From Ilyomonas sp965277535 (GTDB lineage: Bacteria > Bacteroidota > Bacteroidia > Chitinophagales > Chitinophagaceae): 64,000 nt of DNA. Where the stretch lies: contig OZ255825.1 of the NCBI GenBank assembly GCA_965277535.1, forward strand, positions 3,224,001 to 3,288,000, in the 5' to 3' direction. A model generated the notes under the pieces. It was not told the DNA's origin, ran no database searches, and saw only the letters and a program-made list of their open reading frames with translations. Shown one piece after another: positions 33,266-42,563 of the stretch (the stretch's first letter is position 1; every line of letters begins with the position of its first letter). The translations under genes and the position numbers were made by a program.

Positions 33266-34366
33266 TTAAAACTTTATATTTAATCGTTTCTCTTTTTTAT
33301 CTGAGCTAATCCATTTCGGTCCGTTTTCAATAGCAGCAACCGCTTTGTTTGCCGTTAAAGAATCAGGCGCATGAAGTACATGAACACCGTAAGGAGAGCC
33401 GGTTTCGCTCACAGAAAATTCAAGCTCCAAGTTGCTCATGTTGTTCAAATGATTGGCAACTGCCGATGAATCTTTCTTACTTAATTTAGCAAACAGATAA
33501 TCCTCGAAAAATTGCCAGCCGCCTTCGGGTTTTATGGCGGATGTATCGGTTGCCTCCTTTATTTTTTTATTTATTTTGATGACTTGCACTTCCGATAGAA
33601 TAAAAGGTTTGTTTTTATCGGTTGTCCAGGAAGGTTTGGGTGAAGATGCAAATGCACGCGTTGTGTAACCTGTTGCTGTGCTTTTATCCATACTATCGTT
33701 GTGCAAAGTATCCGTCGTTGCCTGTAAAGATGGTTGCGCAGTTGCTATTTTGCTGCGATACGTTAATGATGCAGCAGGCGCGGCAGCCATCAGAAGAGAA
33801 TCCTCTTTTTTTAGTTGTGATGCAGAGGCAGCAACATCCGGTTCGCGTTCTTTCTTTTTTGAAATGATAGTTCCAATTCTTTCTTCCTTTTTTGGTTTTG
33901 CCGAAATTGTTGCATCCCGCATTGTAACTGCTACCGAATCTTCCTTTGGCGCAGAAAGCTTATTATTTTCATGATCAAATGAATCTTTGGTTTTGCCCCT
34001 TTTTACATCGTTGCTGGTTACCACTGCAAGCCTGTTATTGTTTTTGTTTTGATAAAGAACAAACACACTTATCCCAAGACAAAAAAGAACGGAAGCGACA
34101 GCCAGCCACCCGTACCGCTTACGTTTTGAAATGGCAATTATTTTACCTCTTTGATGATTGCCTTGCACAGCAGCGGTTATCTGATTCAAATGCTTTTCTG
34201 ATTGTTGTTTATTTGCATTTTCATAACCTTCTATGGCATCGGCAAGAAACGGGTCTTGCAGCGCAGCGCGTTCCATATCGTGCATTTCTTTAGCTGTCAT
34301 CTGCCCGTTTAAGTAGCGATGAATGTTGCTGAACCCATAGTTTGTATTTGCGCTCTTTTCAGCCAT
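33266..34366 (-). CDS. Probable anti-sigma factor, single-pass membrane protein
   Basis: 366 residues. The N-terminal cytoplasmic part has the short helical YLNGQMTAKEMHDMERAALQDPFLADAIEGYE seen in Bacteroidota anti-sigma factors. One membrane helix (86-105, GWLAVASVLFCLGISVFVLY) separates it from a Ser/Thr/Lys-rich periplasmic stretch and a TonB-C-like terminal domain (LELEFSVSETGSPYGVHVLHAPD). Its start overlaps the ECF sigma gene by 8 bases, which couples translation. It would hold the sigma factor at the membrane until an envelope signal is sensed. Confidence 0.8.
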   Translation of the reverse strand: MAEKSANTNYGFSNIHRYLNGQMTAKEMHDMERAALQDPFLADAIEGYENANKQQSEKHLNQITAAVQGNHQRGKIIAISKRKRYGWLAVASVLFCLGISVFVLYQNKNNNRLAVVTSNDVKRGKTKDSFDHENNKLSAPKEDSVAVTMRDATISAKPKKEERIGTIISKKKEREPDVAASASQLKKEDSLLMAAAPAASLTYRSKIATAQPSLQATTDTLHNDSMDKSTATGYTTRAFASSPKPSWTTDKNKPFILSEVQVIKINKKIKEATDTSAIKPEGGWQFFEDYLFAKLSKKDSSAVANHLNNMSNLELEFSVSETGSPYGVHVLHAPDSLTANKAVAAIENGPKWISSDKKEKRLNIKF

Positions 34367-34931
34367 TTTGTTCCATACAGGTTTTTAAGTTTCGTCTGCC
34401 GTTTTGGATGAGGCTTCTTACTTTGTTCCAGTCCCAGCCTGTTTCACCCGATATTTCGTTGTAGCATTTGTTTTGTAAATAAAACAATCGTACCGCCTTT
34501 TGTTGCTCTTCACCCAAACCTTCTATACATTTTTCAAGCTTCTTCAATTCAGCTTCTTTTTCCAATACCGAATCAAGATGCACAAATTCCTCCGATTGCA
34601 CATCATTCAACTGAAGTTCTACGGTTTGGTGTTTGCGGCTGCTGCGCAATTGCATCAAACAATAATTTTTTGCCACCACATACAGCCAGCCTTTAAAATT
34701 GCTGATTTGCTGATGGGGCAATTTATGCAGCAATTCAGTGTAAAGGTTCATGGTTGCATCTTTTGCAGCTTCGGCATCGGATAAATATTTGAGGCAAACG
34801 CCATACAGCAAATCAGTATATCGCAGATACCAAGCCGCCAACGCGTTCTGGTCGCCATCCTGCTGAAACTGACGCAACAATTCTTCGTCGGTTTGCGGTG
34901 CGGTTTGTATGTGTCGGATTGGCGTCATCAA
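34359..34931 (-). CDS. RNA polymerase ECF sigma factor
   Basis: 190 residues, a sigma-70 family member lacking regions 1 and 3. Region 2 is LYGVCLKYLSDAEAAKDATMNLYTELLHKLPHQQISNFKGWLYVVAKNYCLMQLR. Region 4 is EKCIEGLGEEQQKAVRLFYLQNKCYNEISGETGWDWNKVRSLIQNGRRNL, a helix-turn-helix for -35 recognition. It overlaps the anti-sigma gene; a subtilisin gene follows. Probably envelope-stress or surface-signal responsive. Confidence 0.92.
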   Translation of the reverse strand: MMTPIRHIQTAPQTDEELLRQFQQDGDQNALAAWYLRYTDLLYGVCLKYLSDAEAAKDATMNLYTELLHKLPHQQISNFKGWLYVVAKNYCLMQLRSSRKHQTVELQLNDVQSEEFVHLDSVLEKEAELKKLEKCIEGLGEEQQKAVRLFYLQNKCYNEISGETGWDWNKVRSLIQNGRRNLKTCMEQNG

Positions 34932-35081
34932 ATAGAGTTCGTAAAACTATACAAAACGCACGAAAACAAACAAGCGGTTGTTTACAATGAATTGATTGGA
35001 GTGGTAAGTAAGCAAACGGTATAACACAACAACTTCATTGGTATGTTATTCGCTCCCTGTTTTCAAACATTGTAAACATCT

Positions 35082-36164
35082 ATGGAAACGATTAAAACAA
35101 AAGGTTACGGAGCCAAAGGCTCTATCATGAACGGTATGAAAAGAATGGATTTTGAAAGAGAAGCGCCGAAAGAAGATGAAGTGCATATTGACATCTTGTA
35201 TTGTGGTGTTTGCCATTCCGACCTTCACCAGGTGAAAAACGATTGGGGAAATACGCTTTATCCTTGTGTTCCCGGGCATGAAATTGTGGGCAAGGTAATA
35301 GCTGCCGGAAGCGGCGTTACTAAGTTTAAAGTGGGCGATACGGTTGGCGTTGGCTGCATGATAGATAGTTGCGGACAATGCGAACCCTGCCATCATGGTG
35401 AAGAAAATTATTGCGGGGGGCCTAACAGTTTTACGGCGACTTACAATGGTTATATGAAGCCGCAACCCGGTGTGAAATACAATACTTTTGGCGGTTATTC
35501 TGATAACATTGTGGTGAAAGAATCTTTTGTTTTGAAAATACCCGAAGCTTTAGACATCAAAGCGGCCGCACCTATTATGTGTGCTGGCATTACCACTTAT
35601 TCGCCCCTAAAACATTGGAATGTAAAAGCCGGTGATAAAGTAGGCGTTGCTGGCGTTGGTGGGTTGGGACACATGGCTATAAAAATCGCCACTGCATTGG
35701 GCGCCGAAGTAACGGCATTGACAACGGATGAAGAAAAAACCGGAGATGCCATGAACTTTGGCGCGAAGAAAGTGATTGTTTCTACCGATAAAGATGCAAT
35801 GAAAGCAGCGGAAAAATCGCTCGACTTTTTGCTGATTACCATTCCTGATTCTTTTGACCTCACGCCTTATGTTTGTTTAATGAAATTAGATGGCGAAATT
35901 GTTACCGTTGGTTTATTGGCCGAATACAAAAAGCCATTGAATAACATGGATGTAGCAACAAGCCGGCTTACCGTTGGCGGCTCATTAATCGGTGGAATTG
36001 CAGAAACGCAGGAAGTATTGGATTTTTGTGCAGAACACAATATACTGCCTGATACAAAAATGATTAATATACAAGACATCAATGATGCTTTCGACGAGAT
36101 GGCAAAGAAAGATGTACATTACCGTTACGTGATCGATATGCAATCGTTGAAAAAGGAAGCATAA
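35082..36164 (+). CDS. Zinc-dependent NAD(P) alcohol dehydrogenase, cinnamyl-alcohol type
   Basis: 360 residues of the medium-chain dehydrogenase family. Catalytic zinc ligands are in CGVCHSDLHQ and PGHEIVG. The structural zinc loop is CGQCEPCHHGEENYC. The Rossmann turn is GVGGLGHMAIKIA. The pattern matches the YahK/YjgB/CAD group, which reduces aldehydes with NADPH. It stands alone with a strong terminator; divergent from the sigma factor gene. Confidence 0.94.
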   Translation: METIKTKGYGAKGSIMNGMKRMDFEREAPKEDEVHIDILYCGVCHSDLHQVKNDWGNTLYPCVPGHEIVGKVIAAGSGVTKFKVGDTVGVGCMIDSCGQCEPCHHGEENYCGGPNSFTATYNGYMKPQPGVKYNTFGGYSDNIVVKESFVLKIPEALDIKAAAPIMCAGITTYSPLKHWNVKAGDKVGVAGVGGLGHMAIKIATALGAEVTALTTDEEKTGDAMNFGAKKVIVSTDKDAMKAAEKSLDFLLITIPDSFDLTPYVCLMKLDGEIVTVGLLAEYKKPLNNMDVATSRLTVGGSLIGGIAETQEVLDFCAEHNILPDTKMINIQDINDAFDEMAKKDVHYRYVIDMQSLKKEA

Positions 36165-36181
36165 GAATATTGTGTAAAACC

Positions 36182-36220
36182 AAACGCCTGCATTCATTAT
36201 AAATGCAGGCGTTTGTTTTT
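36182..36220 (+). terminator. Terminator after the alcohol dehydrogenase gene
   Basis: AAACGCCTGCATT (36182-36194) pairs perfectly with AATGCAGGCGTTT (36202-36214), a 13-base-pair stem with a 7-base loop, followed by GTTTTT. Confidence 0.88.
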
Positions 36221-36342
36221 ACTAGTATTGATTCGCGACGATTAGTTATTTCTTATAATTTTAAAAAATCCATTAAGCATAAAAGTACTTGTGAGATTAA
36301 AGCCCTAACTGCTTTATTGAAAAAAAACCAACAAAATGACTT

Positions 36343-37002
36343 TTAACTAATAATACTCAAATCATCAACAAACCTTGCAAAACCCATATTGCGTTGAGAA
36401 CTATTAATTATGTCTTCTTTCTTTCGCCAGCCTTTTAAAACCTCATTGTAAACTCTTACTCCGTTTGTTGAATTTTTCCCAGATAAAGGAATTGTGCTTT
36501 GTCCTTTGTTTCTCAGTTTGACATTCAAGACACTGAGACAATTTCTTGTTGCAGATTTATGGTGATCCGTATAGAACATGGGTAATAACCAACACTCAAT
36601 CGTATGAATAGAAATCGCAAAAATAATTCTATCACTATAACTGCTTATAATATCTGGTTTAATTAGGCTATTTAATTTGCTTTTTATTTCGCTATATAGC
36701 TCTTCATCACTTTTTGCAATACCACCTTCTTTTGAGTGACTAATATTAAAAGGTTTTGTTGCAGATTGGTCTGAATCAATTTGAATGACTAGATAATCAT
36801 TTTCAACAAGTATAGATCTGATTTCATCTCTTTCACAGTATTTCAAAACTTCATTCCAACCTCCTATTACTTCTTGTTTTTCATTTACAATTTTAGGTTG
36901 AATGAGATTAATGATTGGTTCAGATTCCTTGAAAAATTTTGTAAGGATATGCTTTATAATTCTATATTCAGAAACACCTTCAGTAATTAGTGCGAAATTC
37001 AT
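36343..37002 (-). CDS. TOPRIM-like (RloB/DUF4276-type) protein paired with AAA ATPase
   Basis: 219 residues from Met at 37002; the frame opens at 37056 but that start would overlap the ATPase. FALITEGVSEYRIIKHIL supplies an N-terminal Glu, and VIQIDSDQS a D-x-D pair, the layout of a TOPRIM nuclease fold. ECWLLPMFY resembles the ECWLLA block of RloB/DUF4276 proteins. It lies 19 bases after the AAA ATPase gene. Such ATPase-TOPRIM pairs (RloA/RloB, OLD-like, AbiL-like) are anti-phage modules. The family call is by motif likeness only. AT-rich compared with neighbours, suggesting transfer. Confidence 0.72.
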   Translation of the reverse strand: MNFALITEGVSEYRIIKHILTKFFKESEPIINLIQPKIVNEKQEVIGGWNEVLKYCERDEIRSILVENDYLVIQIDSDQSATKPFNISHSKEGGIAKSDEELYSEIKSKLNSLIKPDIISSYSDRIIFAISIHTIECWLLPMFYTDHHKSATRNCLSVLNVKLRNKGQSTIPLSGKNSTNGVRVYNEVLKGWRKKEDIINSSQRNMGFARFVDDLSIIS

Positions 37003-37021
37003 AAAGGGATAAAAATTCGAT

Positions 37022-38206
37022 TTAAAAGTTATCAGGTAAACCACCAATAAAGCCATTCGTCCATACTTCGGAAAGCTTCATTGTTCTCTCAGCTTTATAC
37101 ATAACACGCTGAGCTTTTGTATGCCCTTCTTCGTTTCTTCTAACCACAAACAAACGTTGGTTATCATCATTTAAATTCAACCCATCAAGTATTGCAGGGT
37201 TTTGCGTAGTTACAATCACCTGCTTCTTATGTCTTTTAGCTAACGACGCAAGATTTTTTGTCAATTGCATACACAACTTAGGGTTAAGTGAAGCATCAAT
37301 ATTATCAATCGCAAAAAATGTAGGAGTAATGTTTGATATAAATAAAGTGGAATAAAAAAGTAAATATAAAAACCCTTCATTTGTGCTCTTTTGATCGAAA
37401 AATTGAAGATTCTTACTCAAATATTTATCCTTTATGTGCAAGGCAAATTCATTACTTAATAAATCATTCGATAAATGAAAGTCTTCAAACCAATCAATAA
37501 GATTCAAGTTATTTTTTATCTCAATAAGAGTTTTTTTATTCTTCTCGTTTGTAGATAGCTCTTTTAAGTATTGAAAAAGTCCTTCTCCCTTTATACCAAG
37601 TGGATATATTTGGGCAGTTTCTTCAAATCTTCGCAAACTTGTTTGTTCGGGAGAATAAATAACATAATTAGCAAGAATGTTATCGCTATCCCATGTTTGA
37701 AAAATTTGAGAATAATAAGTAGCCTCCTTTTCGATGTCTTCCAGCTGCGTTGCATCAACTGTTATTACATCAACTTCGTTATTACTAACATTATTTTTAA
37801 ACCCGTTAAGGCTTTGCTTCAGTTTATTTATTTTTCTAAATACATCGTCAAAAGTTTTTCTAAGGTCCACTGAATTTTTATCAATCCATTTTCTTGAATT
37901 ATCAGAAGAGTTAATTAATATAAAAGGACGAAGTATTTCGCCTTTTGTAAAACTTATTTGTATTACTTTTTCTACTTCGGTTGTAAATGCAGAAAACATG
38001 AATTCTGGATTTACTACCCTTAAACCTCTACTGCCTAAAAATTCATAATCAAGTTTGTCCGCACTTGCTGCTGCTCCAAAAGCTATTGCTTCTAAAATAT
38101 TTGATTTGCCACAACCATTTTCACCTATTAAAACATTAAAGGTTCCTAAATCAAGAGAAAGATCAACAACTGACTTAAAATTCTGTATTTGAATTTTGTT
38201 TATCAT
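37022..38206 (-). CDS. AAA family (AAA15/21, OLD-like) ATPase
   Basis: 394 residues. INKIQIQNFKSVVDLSLDLGTFNVLIGENGCGKSNILEAIAF is the SMC/OLD-type N-terminus with Walker A GENGCGKS. The C-terminal part holds the Walker B-like FFAIDNIDASLNPKL and the VIVTTQNPAILDGL block of AAA15/AAA21 proteins. The TOPRIM domain of class 1 OLD proteins is missing and appears instead as the separate downstream gene. A role in phage defence is inferred from the pairing. AT-rich. Confidence 0.85.
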   Translation of the reverse strand: MINKIQIQNFKSVVDLSLDLGTFNVLIGENGCGKSNILEAIAFGAAASADKLDYEFLGSRGLRVVNPEFMFSAFTTEVEKVIQISFTKGEILRPFILINSSDNSRKWIDKNSVDLRKTFDDVFRKINKLKQSLNGFKNNVSNNEVDVITVDATQLEDIEKEATYYSQIFQTWDSDNILANYVIYSPEQTSLRRFEETAQIYPLGIKGEGLFQYLKELSTNEKNKKTLIEIKNNLNLIDWFEDFHLSNDLLSNEFALHIKDKYLSKNLQFFDQKSTNEGFLYLLFYSTLFISNITPTFFAIDNIDASLNPKLCMQLTKNLASLAKRHKKQVIVTTQNPAILDGLNLNDDNQRLFVVRRNEEGHTKAQRVMYKAERTMKLSEVWTNGFIGGLPDNF

Positions 38207-38257
38207 TAAATGTTATTCTAACAGCAAATGTATGTTTACTAATTTAAGTTACTTCGC

Positions 38258-41200
38258 TCATCTCCATTCCTCTTCCACCACCGGCTCTATTTCATGCAAT
38301 GCAACAGCCATTTTATTCGTCTTTACAAAGTTGCACCAGTGGCAGTCGGGTTTGCCGCAACCGGTATAAAAATCATGCTGCTGTATCTTATTCCAAACAG
38401 TGGTAATTTGTTGTGTAACGGTGGTAATGTCTTCCGGCTCAATGCGCACTTTGCGTTTGTGATACTCACCCTTTTTATCCGGCTCAATGAAATCAAATTC
38501 AAAGGACACGGCGTTCCATTTTCTTCCGGCATAATTGTCTAACAAAATTTTATAAAACACCGCCTGTCGCCAGTAATCGCCGCCGTTGGGTTCCTTATGA
38601 TTCGGCAACATCAGCTTTGGTTTTGCTTTTTCTAAATCGCCCGTTTTATAATCCACCACGTTTACATCAGTGCCATCAAATTCCAGCTTGTCAATCTTGC
38701 CTTTTAACGGAACACCGTTTACCACAACGCCTTTGATGTTGCGCTCAATAGCAACCACTATATTCCATTGGTTGATGTAAGTATTGTAATAGTTGATTAA
38801 GATTTCAGGACCATATTCCATGCGCCGTTCAAACTGTTCTTTGGTAAACAATTCACGATGGCGGTGCATGTAACCTTCAAAATCCTGCACCAGACTTTGC
38901 GCTGAAGGAAACTCGTTGTATCGCTGCACTTGTTCAAATAAACGTTGCAACGCATAATGCACGGCAGAACCAAATTCGGCAGCTTCGTTGCGTGGGCTTG
39001 GAATATTTACAATGTTTCTGAAATAAAATTCAAGCGGACAATGCAGGTAATTGTTCAAGGCCGATACGTTCATCACAAAACGATCAATGCGCGGCGCAAT
39101 TATATCACGTTCCATCTTCATAATTTCGGGCGATTCCAAACGTTCAAATTCCAGCGCGCGAAATTCTGTAACTACATTTTCATCTAACTCAATTTCTTCA
39201 ATGGGTATCGTATGCTCGTCTAAAATTTCACCAATAAAACGACTGGGTTCGGTTTCTTTTCCATCACTTTTTCTCTTGGGGTAAGAAACCGTTAACTGCC
39301 TTTGCGCACGGGTTAGTGCCACATAAAACAGGCGGCGCAATTCCTCTTCTTCCGCATTGGGCGAGAGACTTACAAACAAGGTATCGGGTAAGCTGTAACC
39401 GCCCACAGGTTTGCGCTTTTTCTCCCAGCTGGCAGCGTTGCAGCCGGCGATGAAAATATATTCGTATTCTAATCCTTTACTGCCATGTGCCGTCATTAAA
39501 TTCACGCCACGCTCGCTGCCGTTCACTTGTATCAACGGCAGTGTAATGTTTTCGCGTTCCATCAGTTCAAAAATGTTCACCAGTTGTTGCAACGAAAGCA
39601 GGGGCGAGCGGCTGGTTTCTTCTTTAATGAAATCATACAAGCCCGTGATGAGTTGCATTTCATAATGTTTGTTTTCGCTTTGCATGATGCAGCTTAATGC
39701 GCCGCTTTCGCGGATAAGTTGCTCCAGCAATTGCACCAACGTAACGTTAGGAACGGCAGCAATTAAATTTTCCAAAAAGCTGGAAGCCATGCGCAGCCTT
39801 GCATTTAGCGGTTTGGCAAACAAGTCGCGCGGCGGCTGGTTTGCTTTGTCGTACAATAATTTTCGGATGGAAGTTTTGTTTTGCGTGAATTGTCGCTCTG
39901 CCACTTCAATGGTTATGGTTGCAATTTCTATAGGCGGAATGCTAAACCAGTTGTAATGCAAAATTTCAAACAGCATTTCATCGCCTTCATACGGAATGTC
40001 GTGCTCCGCAGCAAGGTATTTTAAAACAGTAAGAATGTTTTGCACCAAAGGTTCATGCAACAAATTGGTGTTGCGGCGACTGTATTGGGGAATCTTTCGC
40101 AGCTTAAAATATTTGCTCAATTCATCACCATATTTGTTTTCGCGGTAGATGATGCCGATGCAATTTGGTTTTACCCCTTTTTTTAGCAAGGCTTCCACTT
40201 CGAGCGTAATGCCAATCATTTCTTCGCGTGGCGAATTGTATTGCTTAATAGAAGGCAAATGGGTGAGATGATTGATGCTACTGTTCGATGCAATGAGATC
40301 TTTGCTTAAACCCGGCAGTTGTTTAATCAATCGTTCTTCGTTGTTGCAAATGAGCGTTTTGCTGATGTCTAATATCGGCTGCGTGCTGCGATAATTATCG
40401 GTTAAAACAACTTTCAATAAATCTTCTTTGTAGCTGTCGGCAAAGCGCAGCATGTTCTCAACACTCGCGCCCTGAAAGCGATAAATACTTTGGTCGTCAT
40501 CACCCACAACAAACACATTGGGCTTGTCCCAATAATTGATAAGCAACTCAACAATTTTGTTTTGCGTGCCGCTTGTATCCTGGTATTCATCCACCAAGAT
40601 GTATAAGTATTGTTCCTGGTATTGGTTGAGCAATTCTTTGTTTTCATCAAAGGCTTTAATCACCCAGTTAATCATATCATCAAAATCATAAAGTTTGCGC
40701 TCGTGCATCTTGTTTTGAAAGGTTTCAAACTCGTTCACGGCAGCGCGTAACTTGTCCATTTTTAGTCTTTCTTCGGTAAGCCTGTCTTCTTTTACATCGC
40801 CTTTTTTATAGCCTTTATAAGCACGTTTGTAAATGTAATCTTCGCGGGCCGGAAGATCATCAATATAAGCATCAATGCGACCGTTGATGTAAGTTGCTGT
40901 CCAGCCTTCGCGTTTCATAGCGCTGAACAAATTTTGTAAATTGTGTATCTCGAAATATACATCGCCGCGATAGCGTTTGAGCGGATGAGCCTTACCAAAA
41001 CCATCAATCAATTCGCGGTAAATGTCTATGCGCTGCAAATCAGTAATCGGGTCGAGCGAAGTCTTATCAAACAGAGACAAATTTTCCTGGATCACTTCAT
41101 TGCAAAACGCATGAAACGTGTAAATGTGAACTTTATGAGCATCGGAACCAATGAACGACGACAAGCGTTTGCGCATAGCGATGGTGCCAGCATCGGTATA

Positions 41201-41416
41201 AGTTAAACAAAGAATGTTATCAGGTTGCGTGTCGGTTTCTAGTAAAATTTTTCCAATGCGTGCACCAAGGATTTGTGTTTTGCCCGTGCCCGGACCTGCA
41301 ATTACCATCACCGGACCTTCAATGGTATCCACCGCCTGCTTTTGCTGTGCGTTGAGCTTGTTATAAATTTCATTAAATTTTTGTATCTGAATGTTGCGTT
41401 TGTTAGCCGTTGCCAT
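38258..41416 (-). CDS. UvrD/PcrA-type ATP-dependent helicase with C-terminal PD-(D/E)xK nuclease
   Basis: 1052 residues. Superfamily 1A helicase motifs: AGPGTGKTQ (I), VDEYQDTS (II), VGDDDQSIYRFQGAS (III), TAHGSKGLEYEYIFI (V) and VALTRAQRQLTVSYP (VI). The C-terminal third is an AddB/RecB-like nuclease with VVDYKTGD. Cysteines in LHCPLEFYF and GCGKPDCHWC probably bind an iron-sulphur cluster, as in AddB. This arrangement suits double-strand break processing and is common as a chromosomal gene in this group. Its base composition is like the housekeeping genes, unlike the ATPase pair downstream, 51 bases away. Confidence 0.9.
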   Translation of the reverse strand: MATANKRNIQIQKFNEIYNKLNAQQKQAVDTIEGPVMVIAGPGTGKTQILGARIGKILLETDTQPDNILCLTYTDAGTIAMRKRLSSFIGSDAHKVHIYTFHAFCNEVIQENLSLFDKTSLDPITDLQRIDIYRELIDGFGKAHPLKRYRGDVYFEIHNLQNLFSAMKREGWTATYINGRIDAYIDDLPAREDYIYKRAYKGYKKGDVKEDRLTEERLKMDKLRAAVNEFETFQNKMHERKLYDFDDMINWVIKAFDENKELLNQYQEQYLYILVDEYQDTSGTQNKIVELLINYWDKPNVFVVGDDDQSIYRFQGASVENMLRFADSYKEDLLKVVLTDNYRSTQPILDISKTLICNNEERLIKQLPGLSKDLIASNSSINHLTHLPSIKQYNSPREEMIGITLEVEALLKKGVKPNCIGIIYRENKYGDELSKYFKLRKIPQYSRRNTNLLHEPLVQNILTVLKYLAAEHDIPYEGDEMLFEILHYNWFSIPPIEIATITIEVAERQFTQNKTSIRKLLYDKANQPPRDLFAKPLNARLRMASSFLENLIAAVPNVTLVQLLEQLIRESGALSCIMQSENKHYEMQLITGLYDFIKEETSRSPLLSLQQLVNIFELMERENITLPLIQVNGSERGVNLMTAHGSKGLEYEYIFIAGCNAASWEKKRKPVGGYSLPDTLFVSLSPNAEEEELRRLFYVALTRAQRQLTVSYPKRKSDGKETEPSRFIGEILDEHTIPIEEIELDENVVTEFRALEFERLESPEIMKMERDIIAPRIDRFVMNVSALNNYLHCPLEFYFRNIVNIPSPRNEAAEFGSAVHYALQRLFEQVQRYNEFPSAQSLVQDFEGYMHRHRELFTKEQFERRMEYGPEILINYYNTYINQWNIVVAIERNIKGVVVNGVPLKGKIDKLEFDGTDVNVVDYKTGDLEKAKPKLMLPNHKEPNGGDYWRQAVFYKILLDNYAGRKWNAVSFEFDFIEPDKKGEYHKRKVRIEPEDITTVTQQITTVWNKIQQHDFYTGCGKPDCHWCNFVKTNKMAVALHEIEPVVEEEWR

Positions 41417-41545
41417 GAGGGTAAAGGTAATGGCAATTTGCGTAAAGATTTAGCAAAAAAAGAAGGAGATTTGTTGGCAGTAGGAGGTGGCCGTTTTTGT
41501 TATGATTGAGCTACTTTGTGATAGTAATGTAAGATTATTATGCAA

Positions 41546-41609
41546 ACAATATAAAAGCGCAAAAGCTGTATTGACGAAATATGTTTTAAGACTTTCGCTT
41601 TTATATTGT
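41546..41609. repeat. Inverted repeat upstream of orphan gene
   Basis: ACAATATAAAAGCG (41546-41559) with AAAG pairs with CTTTCGCTTTTATATTGT (41592-41609) around a 27-base loop, one bulged base. It lies between the helicase start and the cassette-like gene; no ORF in 41417-41702. Confidence 0.55.
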
Positions 41610-41679
41610 ATTTGATTATGAAAAGATTAAGCAGAAAGTGCGCAATCTTGGTTGTTTTAAAACCTTCGTATATATTTGA

Positions 41680-42150
41680 GTTGTGCGTAACTAAGTTGAC
41701 ACATGCCAATAGAAATCAATTTGCCATTTGACCCAGACAAAGTAGAAAAGGTTATCCATTACTGGCTTGACTTGTTGACCAAAAAAGACTACACCGAAGC
41801 TTACAATTTGACAGAGCATGACCCTTATTATCAGTGGACACCAGCATCTATTGAAGACTATATAAACGGCTATGGACTATCTTACGAAGAAGGAGATGTA
41901 ATACAAACAGTGACTGATTGGAGAGAAGTTAATAATGGAGAAAGAAATCCTATTGACATCTTACTATTTGACAATCCACAACCTGATAAAAAGGAAAAGT
42001 TTAAGAGAATAGGTGTTGTTCACTACGACTTACCTATGAACGGAGAACGGAGTGGCTTGACCGCTATTTTTAGCATCTTACAAGCGGACAAATATTTTAT
42101 GTTAGAACTTAATGACATACACGTTCTTTGACAATATTAGCTACGCACAA
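41680..42150. mobile_element. Cassette-like unit bounded by GTTGTGCGTA inverted repeats
   Basis: GTTGTGCGTAACTAAGTTGAC (41680 on) just before the ATG and TGACAATATTAGCTACGCACAAC just after the stop (ends 42150) are inverted repeats with a perfect 10-base outer part and a further partial match. They enclose only the 142-residue gene. A hairpin-forming element follows. The arrangement resembles integron-type gene cassettes; no integrase is in the window. Confidence 0.45.
41703..42131 (+). CDS. Orphan hypothetical protein in cassette-like setting
   Basis: 142 residues, acidic and soluble. The N-terminal half (PFDPDKVEKVIHYWLDLLTKKDYTEAYNLTEHDPYYQWTP) resembles the helical start of NTF2-like or SnoaL-like folds. 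That likeness is slight. The C-terminal half is beta-rich (RIGVVHYDLPMNGERSGLTAIFSIL). No known family recognised. It starts 3 bases after TTGAC at the left inverted repeat. Confidence 0.65.
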   Translation: MPIEINLPFDPDKVEKVIHYWLDLLTKKDYTEAYNLTEHDPYYQWTPASIEDYINGYGLSYEEGDVIQTVTDWREVNNGERNPIDILLFDNPQPDKKEKFKRIGVVHYDLPMNGERSGLTAIFSILQADKYFMLELNDIHVL

Positions 42151-42158
42151 CACAAGGT

Positions 42159-42261
42159 TTTCTGCTATGCTGGCTGACACTTCTCACTTCAACATTTGAA
42201 ATTCTACTTAACTTTATTAAGTTATTCAGCAGATGGAATTCTATTACCAGCATAGCAGAAA
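42159..42261. repeat. Perfect 15-base inverted repeat element
   Basis: TTTCTGCTATGCTGG (42159-42173) and CCAGCATAGCAGAAA (42247-42261) enclose 73 bases. The unit directly follows the cassette-like gene and could be its recombination site or a separate MITE. The remaining 42262-42563 holds no convincing gene. Confidence 0.6.
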
Positions 42262-42563
42262 GCAGAAGCCGTTGACTTCTACTTCAAGCGTAGAAAGACA
42301 GCTTATAACTTCGGATAATTTAAAGACAGACTTTGACAAGACTTTTAAAGGAATAATTTTTTCCTCGGGTGTAAGCATCCGCTTGTACCTATCTTCTTTG
42401 AACGTCTGCACACCCTTTAAGATTTCAGCATTCTCCTCTTTTATTAAGAGCCCGAACAGCTTTGTATTTGCCAAATATCATTTTCAGCAGGTAATCGAAA
42501 ACTCTTCTTCAAACATTTGATTAGTTATTAGAAAGTATTTTCCGCATTCTAAATCATACATTT

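Noticed and set aside
42244..42474. Minus-strand ORF of 76 codons with protein-like composition
   Set aside because: Starts at a TTG without context, ends inside the 15-base inverted repeat, and no family is recognised; the opposite strand has an equally long frame.
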